Source: CAZCAC01 sp964496575
GTDB taxonomy: Bacteria > Planctomycetota > UBA1135 > GCA-002686595
Length of the DNA stretch: 22,028 nucleotides
Reading direction: 5' to 3'
Assembly (NCBI GenBank): GCA_964496575.1
Contig: CAZCAC010000139.1
Span: 1 to 22,028 of the forward strand
A program made the translations under genes and the position numbers. This document shows, piece by piece, positions 1 through 6,893 of the stretch. Position 1 is the stretch's first letter. Each line of letters opens with the position of its first letter. The notes beneath the pieces were generated by a model. The model had not been told where the DNA came from. It saw only the letters and a list, made by a program, of their open reading frames with translations, and searched no databases.

Positions 1-522
1 CTAGCTCGCCGGCCCGGGGACTTCGAGAGCGCGGTGCGCGCACTCGACCGGCGGACGCCGCGGCTGTTCCTCTCCTCCTTGCAGGCGCGCGTCTTCAACC
101 GGGTGCTGGCCATGCGCCTGGACACCTTCGACCGGCCCTTGCGCGGCGACGTCGTCCAGCTGCACCCCGGACGCAGCGTCTTCCTGGTCGACGAGACGGA
201 GGACCTGGAGCTCCTCGCCCAACGCGCCGCGAACCTCGAGCTCTCACCCACGGGGCCGATTCCGGGGTGGAAGGCGCCGCGCCCCGAGGGCGAGCCCGCG
301 GAGATCGAGGCGCGCGCCCTCGCGGCGGAGGGGCTCGGCTACGACTCCTTCCGCCACGTCCTGCCCGGCGTCGATCTACCCGGCAGCCGCCGCCCGCTGC
401 GGGTGCCGGTGGGGGAGATGAGCTATGAGTGGAGCGAGGAGGGCGATCTGCTGATCACCTTCGTGCTGCCGCCGGGGGCGTATGCGACGAGCCTGATCGA
501 GGAGTTGCGGAAGAGGGAGTGA
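1..522 (+). CDS. truD: tRNA pseudouridine(13) synthase TruD, C-terminal part (5' end outside window)
   Basis: The reading frame is open from the first base and ends at TGA 520-522, giving 173 residues of a longer protein. TruD converts uridine 13 of certain tRNAs to pseudouridine in the cytoplasm. The family signature is clear: a segment RLFLSSLQARVFNRVLAMRL followed by a GDVVQL strand, then PTGPIPGW, then PGSRRPLRVPV, and the closing LPPGAYATSLIEEL that is typical of the TruD C terminus. The catalytic Asp region and the first half of the protein lie left of the window. The internal GTG at 34 is not the true start because family homology continues through it. It is convergent with the radical SAM gene at 785-2731, and the gap between them holds a long palindrome. 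The assignment is firm; only the upstream extent is unknown. Confidence 0.9.
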   Translation, partial: LARRPGDFESAVRALDRRTPRLFLSSLQARVFNRVLAMRLDTFDRPLRGDVVQLHPGRSVFLVDETEDLELLAQRAANLELSPTGPIPGWKAPRPEGEPAEIEARALAAEGLGYDSFRHVLPGVDLPGSRRPLRVPVGEMSYEWSEEGDLLITFVLPPGAYATSLIEELRKRE

Positions 523-532
523 CGTGGGTCGG

Positions 533-759
533 GGGATCGAAGAAGAAGATAACCATAGAGGCACAGAGACACAGAGCCTCACAGAGCAGAAGCAGAAGAA
601 ACAGCAGAAGAAGAAGGATAATCATCAAAGGACCAGAAGAAGAAGATCCGGCTTCGCCGGATCTTCTTCTTCTTCTTCTGGTAACTATCTTTCTTCTGTT
701 TCTGCTGCTTCTGCTCTGTGAGGCTCTGTGTCTCTGTGGTTATCTTCTTCTTCGATCCC
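533..759. repeat. Long imperfect palindrome (inverted repeat) rich in GAA/CTT and CACAGAG units
   Basis: The left arm (533-652) and right arm (656-759) are reverse complements around a TTC loop at 653-655. The outermost 23 bp pair perfectly (533-555 with 737-759). An 8-base bulge on the left (556-563) is followed by a perfect 32-bp block (564-595 with 705-736) built on CAGAGACACAGAG. A purine-rich stretch (596-632 against 682-704) pairs only partly. The innermost 18 bp pair perfectly again (635-652 with 656-673). The low-complexity, strand-asymmetric composition is unlike the GC-rich coding DNA around it. It fills the gap between two convergent genes. It encodes no convincing protein. I recall CACAGAGACACAGAG-type dispersed repeats from other bacterial genomes, but could not check this. 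Confidence 0.9.
635..673. terminator. Candidate bidirectional terminator hairpin at the centre of the palindrome
   Basis: AGAAGAAGAAGATCCGGC (635-652), loop TTC, then its exact complement (656-673). The stem has a GC-rich top and an A/T-containing base, and lies between the stop codons of two convergent genes, where a shared terminator is expected. There is no clean run of T after the stem; pyrimidine-rich TTC repeats follow instead. The terminator role is therefore inferred from position and fold. Confidence 0.4.
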
Positions 760-784
760 GAGCCATGGAGCGACCAGACCGCCC

Positions 785-2731
785 TCAGCCAGTGAACCCC
801 GGACTCGGATAGAGCGCAAAGACCGCCAACGCCGCCGCCACCCCCGGCTGAGCCAGAGTCGCCGGAGCGAGGATACGGATCCGCTCGCGGTACTCCTCGA
901 GGACCTCCGCCAGCTGCTTGGCCGCCTCCGTCTCGAGCTCGTTGAGGCGCTTCAGGTCGAGCACCAGCCGGTCGCGGGTGCGGTGCAGCGCCTGGCGCAC
1001 GCCCTCGGCGAACGCGGCGAAGTCCTCCTTGGTCAGCTTCCCATCGAGGTGCAACCAGACCGTGCGCTCGGAGCGCAGCTCCGCGGAGACCGGGATGTGC
1101 TCGCGGGTGAGGCGGCGCCAGGCGGAGGCGAGGCGCGGGGACTCGTCGGGCAGGCGATAAGCGTGACGGACCGTCTTCGGGTGCTGGAAGCGGTCGAAGC
1201 GCAGCGTCACCGCGGTGGCCAGCGCCGCACCCACCGCGACCACCGACAGCGCCCGCTCCTTGAGCGTCGGCTTGCCGATGTACCGGTGCACGTCGCGCTG
1301 CAGCGCGGCGATCTCCTTCCGCACTCGTCGGTTGGGGCCCAGGAGGCGCCCGGCGAGGAACACCGGGTACGAGTTGCGGATGTCGCGCCGGTACCGCGCC
1401 GCCTTGTCGCGCAGGAGCGGGTCGGCGGAGTCGCGCCAGGCGAGGTAGCCGTTGAGCCAGGTGCGCAGCGAACGGTAGAGCGTCGGGCCGAGCACCTGGA
1501 AGTCCTCGTCGAAGCAGTATCGCTGCAGCGCCTCGATCTCCTCCCCACCGAGCTTCGGGTGCTCGACCATCGCGGAGAAGCCGTCGCAAGTCTTGTAGTA
1601 GAGCTCGGGATCGGCGAGGAGGTCTTCCCGCAAGGTGCCCTCCTCCTTCACCTTCTCGAAGAAGGGTGTTCCCGGCGTGGGACCGTAGATCAGGTACTGA
1701 CCGAGATCCGGCTCCAGCTCCAGGAGGCCGGCCAGCTCCTGGTGCACCGTCTCCTCGTCCTGGTAGGGCAGGCCGACGATCATCGAGGCGAGAATCGAGA
1801 CGCCGTGTGCCTTCAGCTCCCGGAACAGCTCCGCCGGGTCGCGTCCGTTCTGCTTCGCGTAGCCGGAGGCGGTACCCTCGTAGCCGATCCAGACGCCGTC
1901 GATGCCCATCTCGACGATCTCCTCGATCCGGTACTGGCTCAGCGCCTTGATGCTGGCGAAGGCGAACATCGAGATCGCCCGGCCGCCCTCGCGCACGCAA
2001 TCGCGGAACTCGAGGGCGCGCTTCTTGTTGAGCAGGAAGTCCTCGTCGAGCACCACCAGGGAGAGGTCGGGGTCGGTCTCGAGGTAGCGCTCGACCACGT
2101 CGTAGACGTCGCGACCGGTGGGCAGGAGGCGGATGTGCTTGCGCTTGAAGAAGTGCGAGGTGCAGCAGAAGTCGCAGCCGTTGGGGCAGCCGAGGCCGGC
2201 GAAGATCATGCCGGTTCGGGAGACCGGCGCGCCGAAGACCTTCAACTTGGAGACGATCAGCGGATGCCGGTAGGGCATGGCGATCGGTTTCTCGTCGAGC
2301 AGGCGGCGCATGAACTCCACACCCTCTTCCCGGCAGATGTGGTCGCCGTACGGCAGGAGCGCCTCGTCGGGCAGGACCGTCCCGTAGCCGCCGAGCACGA
2401 TCTTGGTGTCCGGTGAGTGCTCGCGGATCAGCTCGACTACCTCCTTCATCCGATGGTAGAGCGCCAGGAGGAAGGAGATGCAGACGTAGTCGTAGCCCTT
2501 CCGCAGCTCGGCGATGAGCTCCTTCTTGGTGGGGTACTGCAGCACCAGGCAGGGGGACTCCAGGTTCTCCGCGATGTACTCGAGGGAGAAATGCAGGTGC
2601 ACCGAGCGGGGGCTGAACATCCCCTGGGCGCGGGTGACCTGTCCGTGGAGCAACTCGTAACCGACACTGGGAGCGTCGCCATGCGCCGGACCGATGGGCC
2701 GACACACGCTGGTCAGCAGGACCTTCTTCAT
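785..2731 (-). CDS. B12-binding-type radical SAM protein with C-terminal STAS-like domain
   Basis: 648 residues. Residues about 60-160 form a Rossmann-like, cobalamin-binding-type region with the stretch VLGGYGTVLPDEAL. The radical SAM core follows at about 170-400, with the cluster-binding motif CPNGCDFC (C182, C186, C189) coordinating a [4Fe-4S] cluster and SAM. The usual glycine-rich and strand motifs follow (VLDEDFL, IVGLPYQDEET, YGPTPGTPF). The canonical B12-base-off DxHxxG motif is not evident, so cobalamin binding is uncertain. After a linker, residues about 550-625 (VWLHLDGKL, a helix, LVLDLKRL, a helix, RIRILAP) have the order and spacing of a STAS domain. The start at 2731 gives the typical MKKVLLTS opening strand; no strong Shine-Dalgarno precedes it. 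Substrate is unknown. The gene stands alone, convergent with truD and divergent from the DUF5658-like gene. Confidence 0.8.
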   Translation of the reverse strand: MKKVLLTSVCRPIGPAHGDAPSVGYELLHGQVTRAQGMFSPRSVHLHFSLEYIAENLESPCLVLQYPTKKELIAELRKGYDYVCISFLLALYHRMKEVVELIREHSPDTKIVLGGYGTVLPDEALLPYGDHICREEGVEFMRRLLDEKPIAMPYRHPLIVSKLKVFGAPVSRTGMIFAGLGCPNGCDFCCTSHFFKRKHIRLLPTGRDVYDVVERYLETDPDLSLVVLDEDFLLNKKRALEFRDCVREGGRAISMFAFASIKALSQYRIEEIVEMGIDGVWIGYEGTASGYAKQNGRDPAELFRELKAHGVSILASMIVGLPYQDEETVHQELAGLLELEPDLGQYLIYGPTPGTPFFEKVKEEGTLREDLLADPELYYKTCDGFSAMVEHPKLGGEEIEALQRYCFDEDFQVLGPTLYRSLRTWLNGYLAWRDSADPLLRDKAARYRRDIRNSYPVFLAGRLLGPNRRVRKEIAALQRDVHRYIGKPTLKERALSVVAVGAALATAVTLRFDRFQHPKTVRHAYRLPDESPRLASAWRRLTREHIPVSAELRSERTVWLHLDGKLTKEDFAAFAEGVRQALHRTRDRLVLDLKRLNELETEAAKQLAEVLEEYRERIRILAPATLAQPGVAAALAVFALYPSPGFTG

Positions 2732-2918
2732 TCAGCTGGGGATAGGGGGGGCGGAGCGGTCGAAGCTCCGGAGGATAGTGTGTGCGGGTCCAGAGTTACC
2801 CTCCGGTGTGGGGATTCACTGCCCGGGAGGGACTTTTCCGCGGCCGGAGTCGGCCAAGCGGGCTTCAGAGTGGTCGATCGGGCGGCCGATAAACGCCCGG
2901 CACCCCTGATACAGAGCT
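2732..2918. promoter_or_regulatory. Divergent intergenic region with inverted repeats
   Basis: This 187-bp gap separates two divergent genes and must hold promoters for both. I see no convincing -35/-10 pair. Inverted repeats present are CCCTCC 2799-2804 with GGAGGG 2826-2831, and CGGGCG 2879-2884 with CGCCCG 2894-2899 (9-base loop), the latter just ahead of the plus-strand start. They could be operators or leader hairpins, or simply chance in GC-rich DNA. Confidence 0.25.
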
Positions 2919-3383
2919 ATGAGCGAGTCCCTCCCCCAAGAGTGCGCGGTCGACGCGACGGCCCTACCGAAGACCTACCGCGGCCCCGATCGACGCTATC
3001 AGGCCACCCCCCGCGTCTCCCGCTACACCTTCCTGGGAGGTCGACGGAAGGATATCCGGCGCAGCGAGGAGCGGGAAGGGGCGTTCGTCGACCTCTACTC
3101 GCCGGTGATGCTGGCCCTCCTGTGCTGGGTGGCGCTGATGAACTCCGCCGACAGCTTCTTCACCATCTACCACCTCCAGGTGGGGGGGATCGAGCTGAAC
3201 CCGGTCGCGGCCGCCCTCCTGGAGACGGGGCGGCTGGGCTTCGTCTCGGGCAAGTCGGTGCTGATCGCCCTGGCGCTCCTGGTGCTATGCATGCACAAGA
3301 ACTTCTTCCTGGCCCGGATCGGGCTGGGGACGGCGCTGGCGACGTACACGGCGCTGGTGGGCTACCACATCTGGCTCCTGTAG
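2919..3383 (+). CDS. Small DUF5658-like membrane protein
   Basis: 154 residues. The N-terminal half is cytosolic-looking and basic, with two arginine motifs, YRGPDRR (20-26) and FLGGRRKDIRR (38-48). Three hydrophobic segments follow at about 61-80, 107-124 and 131-152. The loop after the first helix carries the family hallmark: LMNSADSFFTIYHLQVGGIELNPV, split here as NSADSFFT (75-82), HLQVGGIELNPV (85-96), then a Lys in the next helix (FVSGKSV). This matches what I know of DUF5658, whose biochemical role is not established. The start is an ATG without a clear Shine-Dalgarno sequence. It lies between the radical SAM gene (divergent) and the polysaccharide operon. A link to the latter is possible but unsupported, since a 167-bp gap with its own leader structure separates them. 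Confidence 0.75.
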   Translation: MSESLPQECAVDATALPKTYRGPDRRYQATPRVSRYTFLGGRRKDIRRSEEREGAFVDLYSPVMLALLCWVALMNSADSFFTIYHLQVGGIELNPVAAALLETGRLGFVSGKSVLIALALLVLCMHKNFFLARIGLGTALATYTALVGYHIWLL

Positions 3384-3494
3384 CCGGCGCCGTCGCCGCT
3401 CGCCGATCGGGGTGATCCGACGGCCCGCGGGCGTGGGGGTGGGGTGGAGAAGGGCGTGTCCTGGAGGGCACCCGGCGCGGTGCGTAGACTGGCC

Positions 3495-3542
3495 GCCTCC
3501 CGGGAAGAGAGCCGCGCGAGCGGCGTCCCTCTCTCCGGAGGC
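3495..3542 (+). promoter_or_regulatory. Leader hairpin that can sequester the ribosome-binding site of operon A
   Basis: Three stacked stems: GCCTCC 3495-3500 with GGAGGC 3537-3542; AGAGA 3506-3510 with TCTCT 3530-3534; and GCCGC 3511-3515 with GCGGC 3520-3524, closed by a GNRA-type GCGA tetraloop. The 3' strand contains GGAGG (3537-3541), the Shine-Dalgarno for the GTG at 3551 (9-base spacing). When folded, the ribosome-binding site would be paired. A possible -10 (TAGACT, 3485-3490) lies just upstream, but a start about 7 bases beyond it would clip the outer stem, so the real transcript start matters. Confidence 0.4.
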
Positions 3543-3550
3543 AGAACCCC

Positions 3551-4615
3551 GTGTACCACCCCCCCCTCTCGAATCGACCCCCGCGGGCGCTGTTGACCGG
3601 CGTCGCCGGCTTCATCGGCTCCCGCCTGGCGTGCGAGCTGCTCCAGGCGGGGTGGGAGGTGATCGGCGTCGACGATCTCTCCAGCGGCTGGCGGCAGCGG
3701 GTGCCCCGGCACCCCTCGCTGCGCTTCTTCCGCGGGGACGTCGGCGAGCCCGGGCTGGTCCGCGAGCTCCTGTCGCGGCACGGTCCCTGTGCGGCGCTCG
3801 TCCACCTGGCCGCGCGAGTGGGGGTGCGCGAGGTCCTCGCCGACCCCGAGGGGTGCCGGGCGCAGAACCTCGCCGGCGTGCGGGAGCTCCTGCACGCGAT
3901 CGAATCGCAGCCGGCGGCCTCACGACCGCGGCTCCTCGCCGCCTCCTCGAGCGAGGTCTATGCTGCGTCGAGGGCTCCGCTGGCCGAGGGCGATCTCCTG
4001 CGGGCGCGCGACGGTGTGGGGCGCTGGGCCTACGCGGCGTCGAAGCGACTCGGCGAGGAGCGGCTGGACGCGGCCGCGCGACTGTGGCCGGCGGGATGCG
4101 GCCCCGTGCACCTGCGCTTCTTCAACGTCGTCGGTCCCGGACAGGACGCCGACTCGGGGATGGTGCTGCCCACCTTCGTCGAGCGCGCGCTCGACAGGGA
4201 GGCGCTTCCGATCCACGGCGATGGCGAGCAGGTCCGGACCTTCGCCCACGTCGACCAGGTCGCCGCCTGCCTGCGCGAGCTGGTCGAGACCCCCTCGGCT
4301 CCCGCCGGGGCGCTGAACGTCGGTGGGCGGGCGCGCACCTCGATCGGCGCGCTGGCGCGGCTGGTGCGCGAGCTCGCGGGCTCGGCGAGCCCGCTCGAGC
4401 TCATCGATCCGCGGCGGAGCGTCGGGGACAACTTCGAGGCGATCGAGTTTCGTGAGCCGAACCTCGAGCGGCTGGCCTCGCTCGGACTCACCGTGCCGGA
4501 CGCCACGCTCGAGGAGATCGTGAGCGACACCCTCGCGCGCCACGCCGACCTGGCGCGACCGCTGGCCCGACGCGGGGCCGGAGGGGAGCTTCGGTGCGCA
4601 TCGCCCGCGTCCTGA
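3551..4615 (+). CDS. NAD-dependent sugar epimerase/dehydratase (extended SDR family)
   Basis: 354 residues. The N terminus carries the Rossmann nucleotide-binding motif TGVAGFIGS (16-24), with an acidic pair at the end of beta-2 (D41-D42) favouring NAD over NADP. The catalytic site is visible as SSSEVY (132-137) and YAASK (161-165, Tyr and Lys of YxxxK). HLRFFNVVGPGQ and FAHVDQVA are typical of the UDP-glucose 4-epimerase/dTDP-glucose dehydratase superfamily. It would act on a nucleotide sugar in the cytoplasm; the exact sugar cannot be read from sequence. The GTG start is supported by GGAGG nine bases upstream. It heads operon A and overlaps the next gene by 22 bases, suggesting coupled translation. 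The C-terminal tail after about residue 330 is charged and likely variable. Confidence 0.88.
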   Translation: MYHPPLSNRPPRALLTGVAGFIGSRLACELLQAGWEVIGVDDLSSGWRQRVPRHPSLRFFRGDVGEPGLVRELLSRHGPCAALVHLAARVGVREVLADPEGCRAQNLAGVRELLHAIESQPAASRPRLLAASSSEVYAASRAPLAEGDLLRARDGVGRWAYAASKRLGEERLDAAARLWPAGCGPVHLRFFNVVGPGQDADSGMVLPTFVERALDREALPIHGDGEQVRTFAHVDQVAACLRELVETPSAPAGALNVGGRARTSIGALARLVRELAGSASPLELIDPRRSVGDNFEAIEFREPNLERLASLGLTVPDATLEEIVSDTLARHADLARPLARRGAGGELRCASPAS

Positions 4616-5748
4616 CCCGGCTCAACTTCGGCGGACCGGCGCGGCAGGCGCTCGCTTCCGATCCGATCCTCTCCCGGCGGGGGCACGACGTGCGGGTCTT
4701 CTGCGGCCGTCCCGAGCCGGGGGAGGGAGATCTCCTCGAGACCTTCCGTGGACGCGGGATCGACGTGCGACCGGTCGTCGGGCTGGGGCGGAGGGTCTCC
4801 CCCCTCGACGACCTGCGGGCCTGGCGAGCGCTGCGCCGGGAGCTCGCCGACTTCGCCCCCGATCTCCTCCACACCCACGCCTCCAAGGCGGGGGCCCTCG
4901 GTCGCCTCGCTGCTCGCCGTTTCCCCGGGATGGCGCGCGTGCACACGTTCCACGGCCACGTGCTGGAGGGCTACTTCTCGCGCCCCCTCTCCCGGGCCCT
5001 GCGCCTGCAGGAGCGCCTCCAGGCGCGACGGACCGACCGGATCGTGGCCGTCTCCCACGCGACCGCCGGGGACCTCCTGCGCCTCGGCGTCGCCAGGGAG
5101 GAGCGGCTGGTGGTCGTCCCCCCCGGGATCGAGCTCGATCCACTGCTCGCCATCGAGGGGCCGGAGGGGACCCTGAGAGGCCGTATCGGGGCCTCGGAGG
5201 ACGATTTTCTGATCGGCGTGGTCGGACGGCTGGCCGAGGTCAAGTGCCCCGAGCGCGCGGTCGATGTCTTTGAGATGCTGGCGCCCCGGAACCCCCGAAT
5301 GCGACTGCTCTTCGTCGGCGACGGCGAGGAGCGGGGCCGGCTCGAGGTGCGGATCGCCGCCCTGCCGCGAGGAGTGCGCGAGCGCGTCCACCTGCTCGGG
5401 GCTTGCGAGGCGATGCCGCGGATCCTCGCCGACCTCGACTGCGTGCTCGGCTGCGCCCGCGCGGAGGGATTGCCGGTCGCCTTCCTCGAGGCCGGCGCGG
5501 CGGCGCGGCCGGTGGTCGCGACCGACGTCGGCGGCGTGGGCGAGGTGGTCGTGCACGAGCGCACCGGGTGGCTCGCCCGCGACCTCACCGGACTCGCCCG
5601 CGGGGTGAAGACCCTGCTCGACGATCCCCGCACCGCCCGCGAGATGGGGCGGCGCGCGCGGGTGCGAGTGCGCGAGCGGCACGGGGCCACGCAGCTCGCC
5701 GATCGACTGGAAGCGGTCTACGAGGTGGCGCTGGAGGCGCGGCGATGA
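4594..5748 (+). CDS. GT4-family glycosyltransferase 1
   Basis: 384 residues with a GT-B fold. The N-terminal acceptor domain begins MRIARVLTRLNFGGPARQ and includes HTHASKAGALGRLAA and HTFHGHVLEGYFS (117-129). The C-terminal donor domain has VVGRLAEVKCPERAVDVF (about 209-226) and a canonical EX7E motif, E291 to E299 (EGLPVAFLE), which binds the nucleotide-sugar donor in retaining GT4 enzymes. It would transfer a sugar to a lipid-linked or growing glycan at the inner membrane. GTG is chosen as start because GGAGGGGAG ends five bases before it and the first strand follows directly. It overlaps the upstream epimerase gene by 22 bases and the next gene by ATGA. Donor and acceptor are unknown. Confidence 0.9.
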   Translation: MRIARVLTRLNFGGPARQALASDPILSRRGHDVRVFCGRPEPGEGDLLETFRGRGIDVRPVVGLGRRVSPLDDLRAWRALRRELADFAPDLLHTHASKAGALGRLAARRFPGMARVHTFHGHVLEGYFSRPLSRALRLQERLQARRTDRIVAVSHATAGDLLRLGVAREERLVVVPPGIELDPLLAIEGPEGTLRGRIGASEDDFLIGVVGRLAEVKCPERAVDVFEMLAPRNPRMRLLFVGDGEERGRLEVRIAALPRGVRERVHLLGACEAMPRILADLDCVLGCARAEGLPVAFLEAGAAARPVVATDVGGVGEVVVHERTGWLARDLTGLARGVKTLLDDPRTAREMGRRARVRVRERHGATQLADRLEAVYEVALEARR

Positions 5749-6893
5749 AGCTGCTCATGGTCAGCGGCGACCGCCAGGTCACCGTCGGAGAGCAGGGGCC
5801 CTTCTACTCGATGCAGCGGGAGTTCTCGCGCTACTTCGAGCGGATCGACGTGATCTGCCCGAAGCCGCCGCGCAAGCCGGAGCTCTTCACCATCCACGAA
5901 AACGTCCACTTCCATCCGGCGGAGTGCGGCCGCCTCTCGATGGTGCGCTACATCGAGGGCAAGGGCGCCGAGTTGATCGGCGCGTTCGGGCACTCGCTGA
6001 TCGTCAGCCACGACTACGGCTGGTTCTACAACGGAGTCGGCAGCGCGCGCCTGTCCGCGAAGATGGGCGTGCCGTACCTCTCCGAGCTGCACCACGTCCC
6101 CGGCCATCCGGTGCCGGCGGACCTGCGCGAGCGATTCGACAAGGGGGTGGCGCGGCAGTACGTTCGCTGGGCGCTGCCGCGAACGGCGGCGTTCCGGGTG
6201 GTCAACTCGACGGAGATGCCGGCGCTGCTCCTCGGCTGGCAGGTGCCGCCGGAGAAGATCCTGGTGTTGCCGTCGTTGTACATCGACCTCGAGGTGTTCC
6301 GACCCGCCGTCGCGCCGGCTCCCTTCGAGCAGGAGGTGACCTACGTCGGGAGGATGGTGAACAACAAGGGGCTCGACCGCATCGTCGACTCGCTGGCGAT
6401 GCTTCGCCGCCGCGGGGTGCCGCATCGCTCCCTGTTCGTCGGCAAGGGCAAGCTGGCGAAGAAGGTGCGCGAGCGCGCGGCCCGGGCGGGGCTCGGGGAC
6501 TCGGCCCGCTTCGTCGACTGGATCGCCACGCCCGAGGAGCTCGCCGAGGTCTACCGCCGCTCGAAGGTGGTGGTCTGCGCCTCGACCTGCGAGGGGGGAC
6601 CGCGTTTCACCGTCGAGGCGATGGCCTGCGGAACGCCGGTGGTCTCGACGCCGGTGGGGGTGATGACCGAGCTCCTGGAGGAGGGCACCGCGGGGCGCCT
6701 CTGTGACTTCACCGCGCGCGGGCTGGCCGACACCCTCCAGGTGATCCTGCAGGACGAGCCCACGCGGCAGGCGCTGGGCGCGCGGGCCTACGAGGACGTG
6801 CAGCGCTTCGAGTACTCGTGGGCGCTGGGCTACTACGCCAAGGGCGTGATCGATCTCGCCGCGCGCCTGGGGGCACCGCCGGGGGACGCGTGA
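5745..6893 (+). CDS. GT4-family glycosyltransferase 2
   Basis: 382 residues from the ATG at 5745, which overlaps the previous stop as ATGA and has GGAGG at 5733-5737. The frame remains open upstream, but that stretch lies inside the preceding gene and does not look like protein. The donor domain is clear: VTYVGRMVNNKGLDRIVDSL (198-217), FVGKGKLAKKV, and the EX7E motif E283 to E291 (EGGPRFTVE), then ACGTPVVSTPVGVMTELLEEG. The N-terminal half is less typical (GEQGPFYSMQREFSRYFERI, ELHHVPGHP) and probably sets acceptor choice. It is a retaining glycosyltransferase of the polysaccharide operon, presumably acting at the cytoplasmic membrane face. Sugar specificity cannot be deduced. Confidence 0.88.
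   Translation: MKLLMVSGDRQVTVGEQGPFYSMQREFSRYFERIDVICPKPPRKPELFTIHENVHFHPAECGRLSMVRYIEGKGAELIGAFGHSLIVSHDYGWFYNGVGSARLSAKMGVPYLSELHHVPGHPVPADLRERFDKGVARQYVRWALPRTAAFRVVNSTEMPALLLGWQVPPEKILVLPSLYIDLEVFRPAVAPAPFEQEVTYVGRMVNNKGLDRIVDSLAMLRRRGVPHRSLFVGKGKLAKKVRERAARAGLGDSARFVDWIATPEELAEVYRRSKVVVCASTCEGGPRFTVEAMACGTPVVSTPVGVMTELLEEGTAGRLCDFTARGLADTLQVILQDEPTRQALGARAYEDVQRFEYSWALGYYAKGVIDLAARLGAPPGDA

Noticed and set aside
533..759. CRISPR array or tandem repeat tract
   Set aside because: There are no regularly spaced identical repeats with unique spacers; the structure is a single inverted repeat with internal simple-sequence units.
579..2705. Long minus-strand frame (708 codons) and a plus-strand frame (728-2416) over the radical SAM gene
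   Set aside because: Both are shadows of the gene at 785-2731, which alone shows CxxxCxxC and normal protein composition. The end of the minus-strand frame also runs into the palindrome.
5403..5744. N-terminal extension of glycosyltransferase 2
   Set aside because: The frame is open upstream of 5745 but the stretch lies wholly within the preceding gene and translates to Arg/Gly/Ala-rich sequence; the ATG at 5745 has a good ribosome-binding site and the expected first strand.
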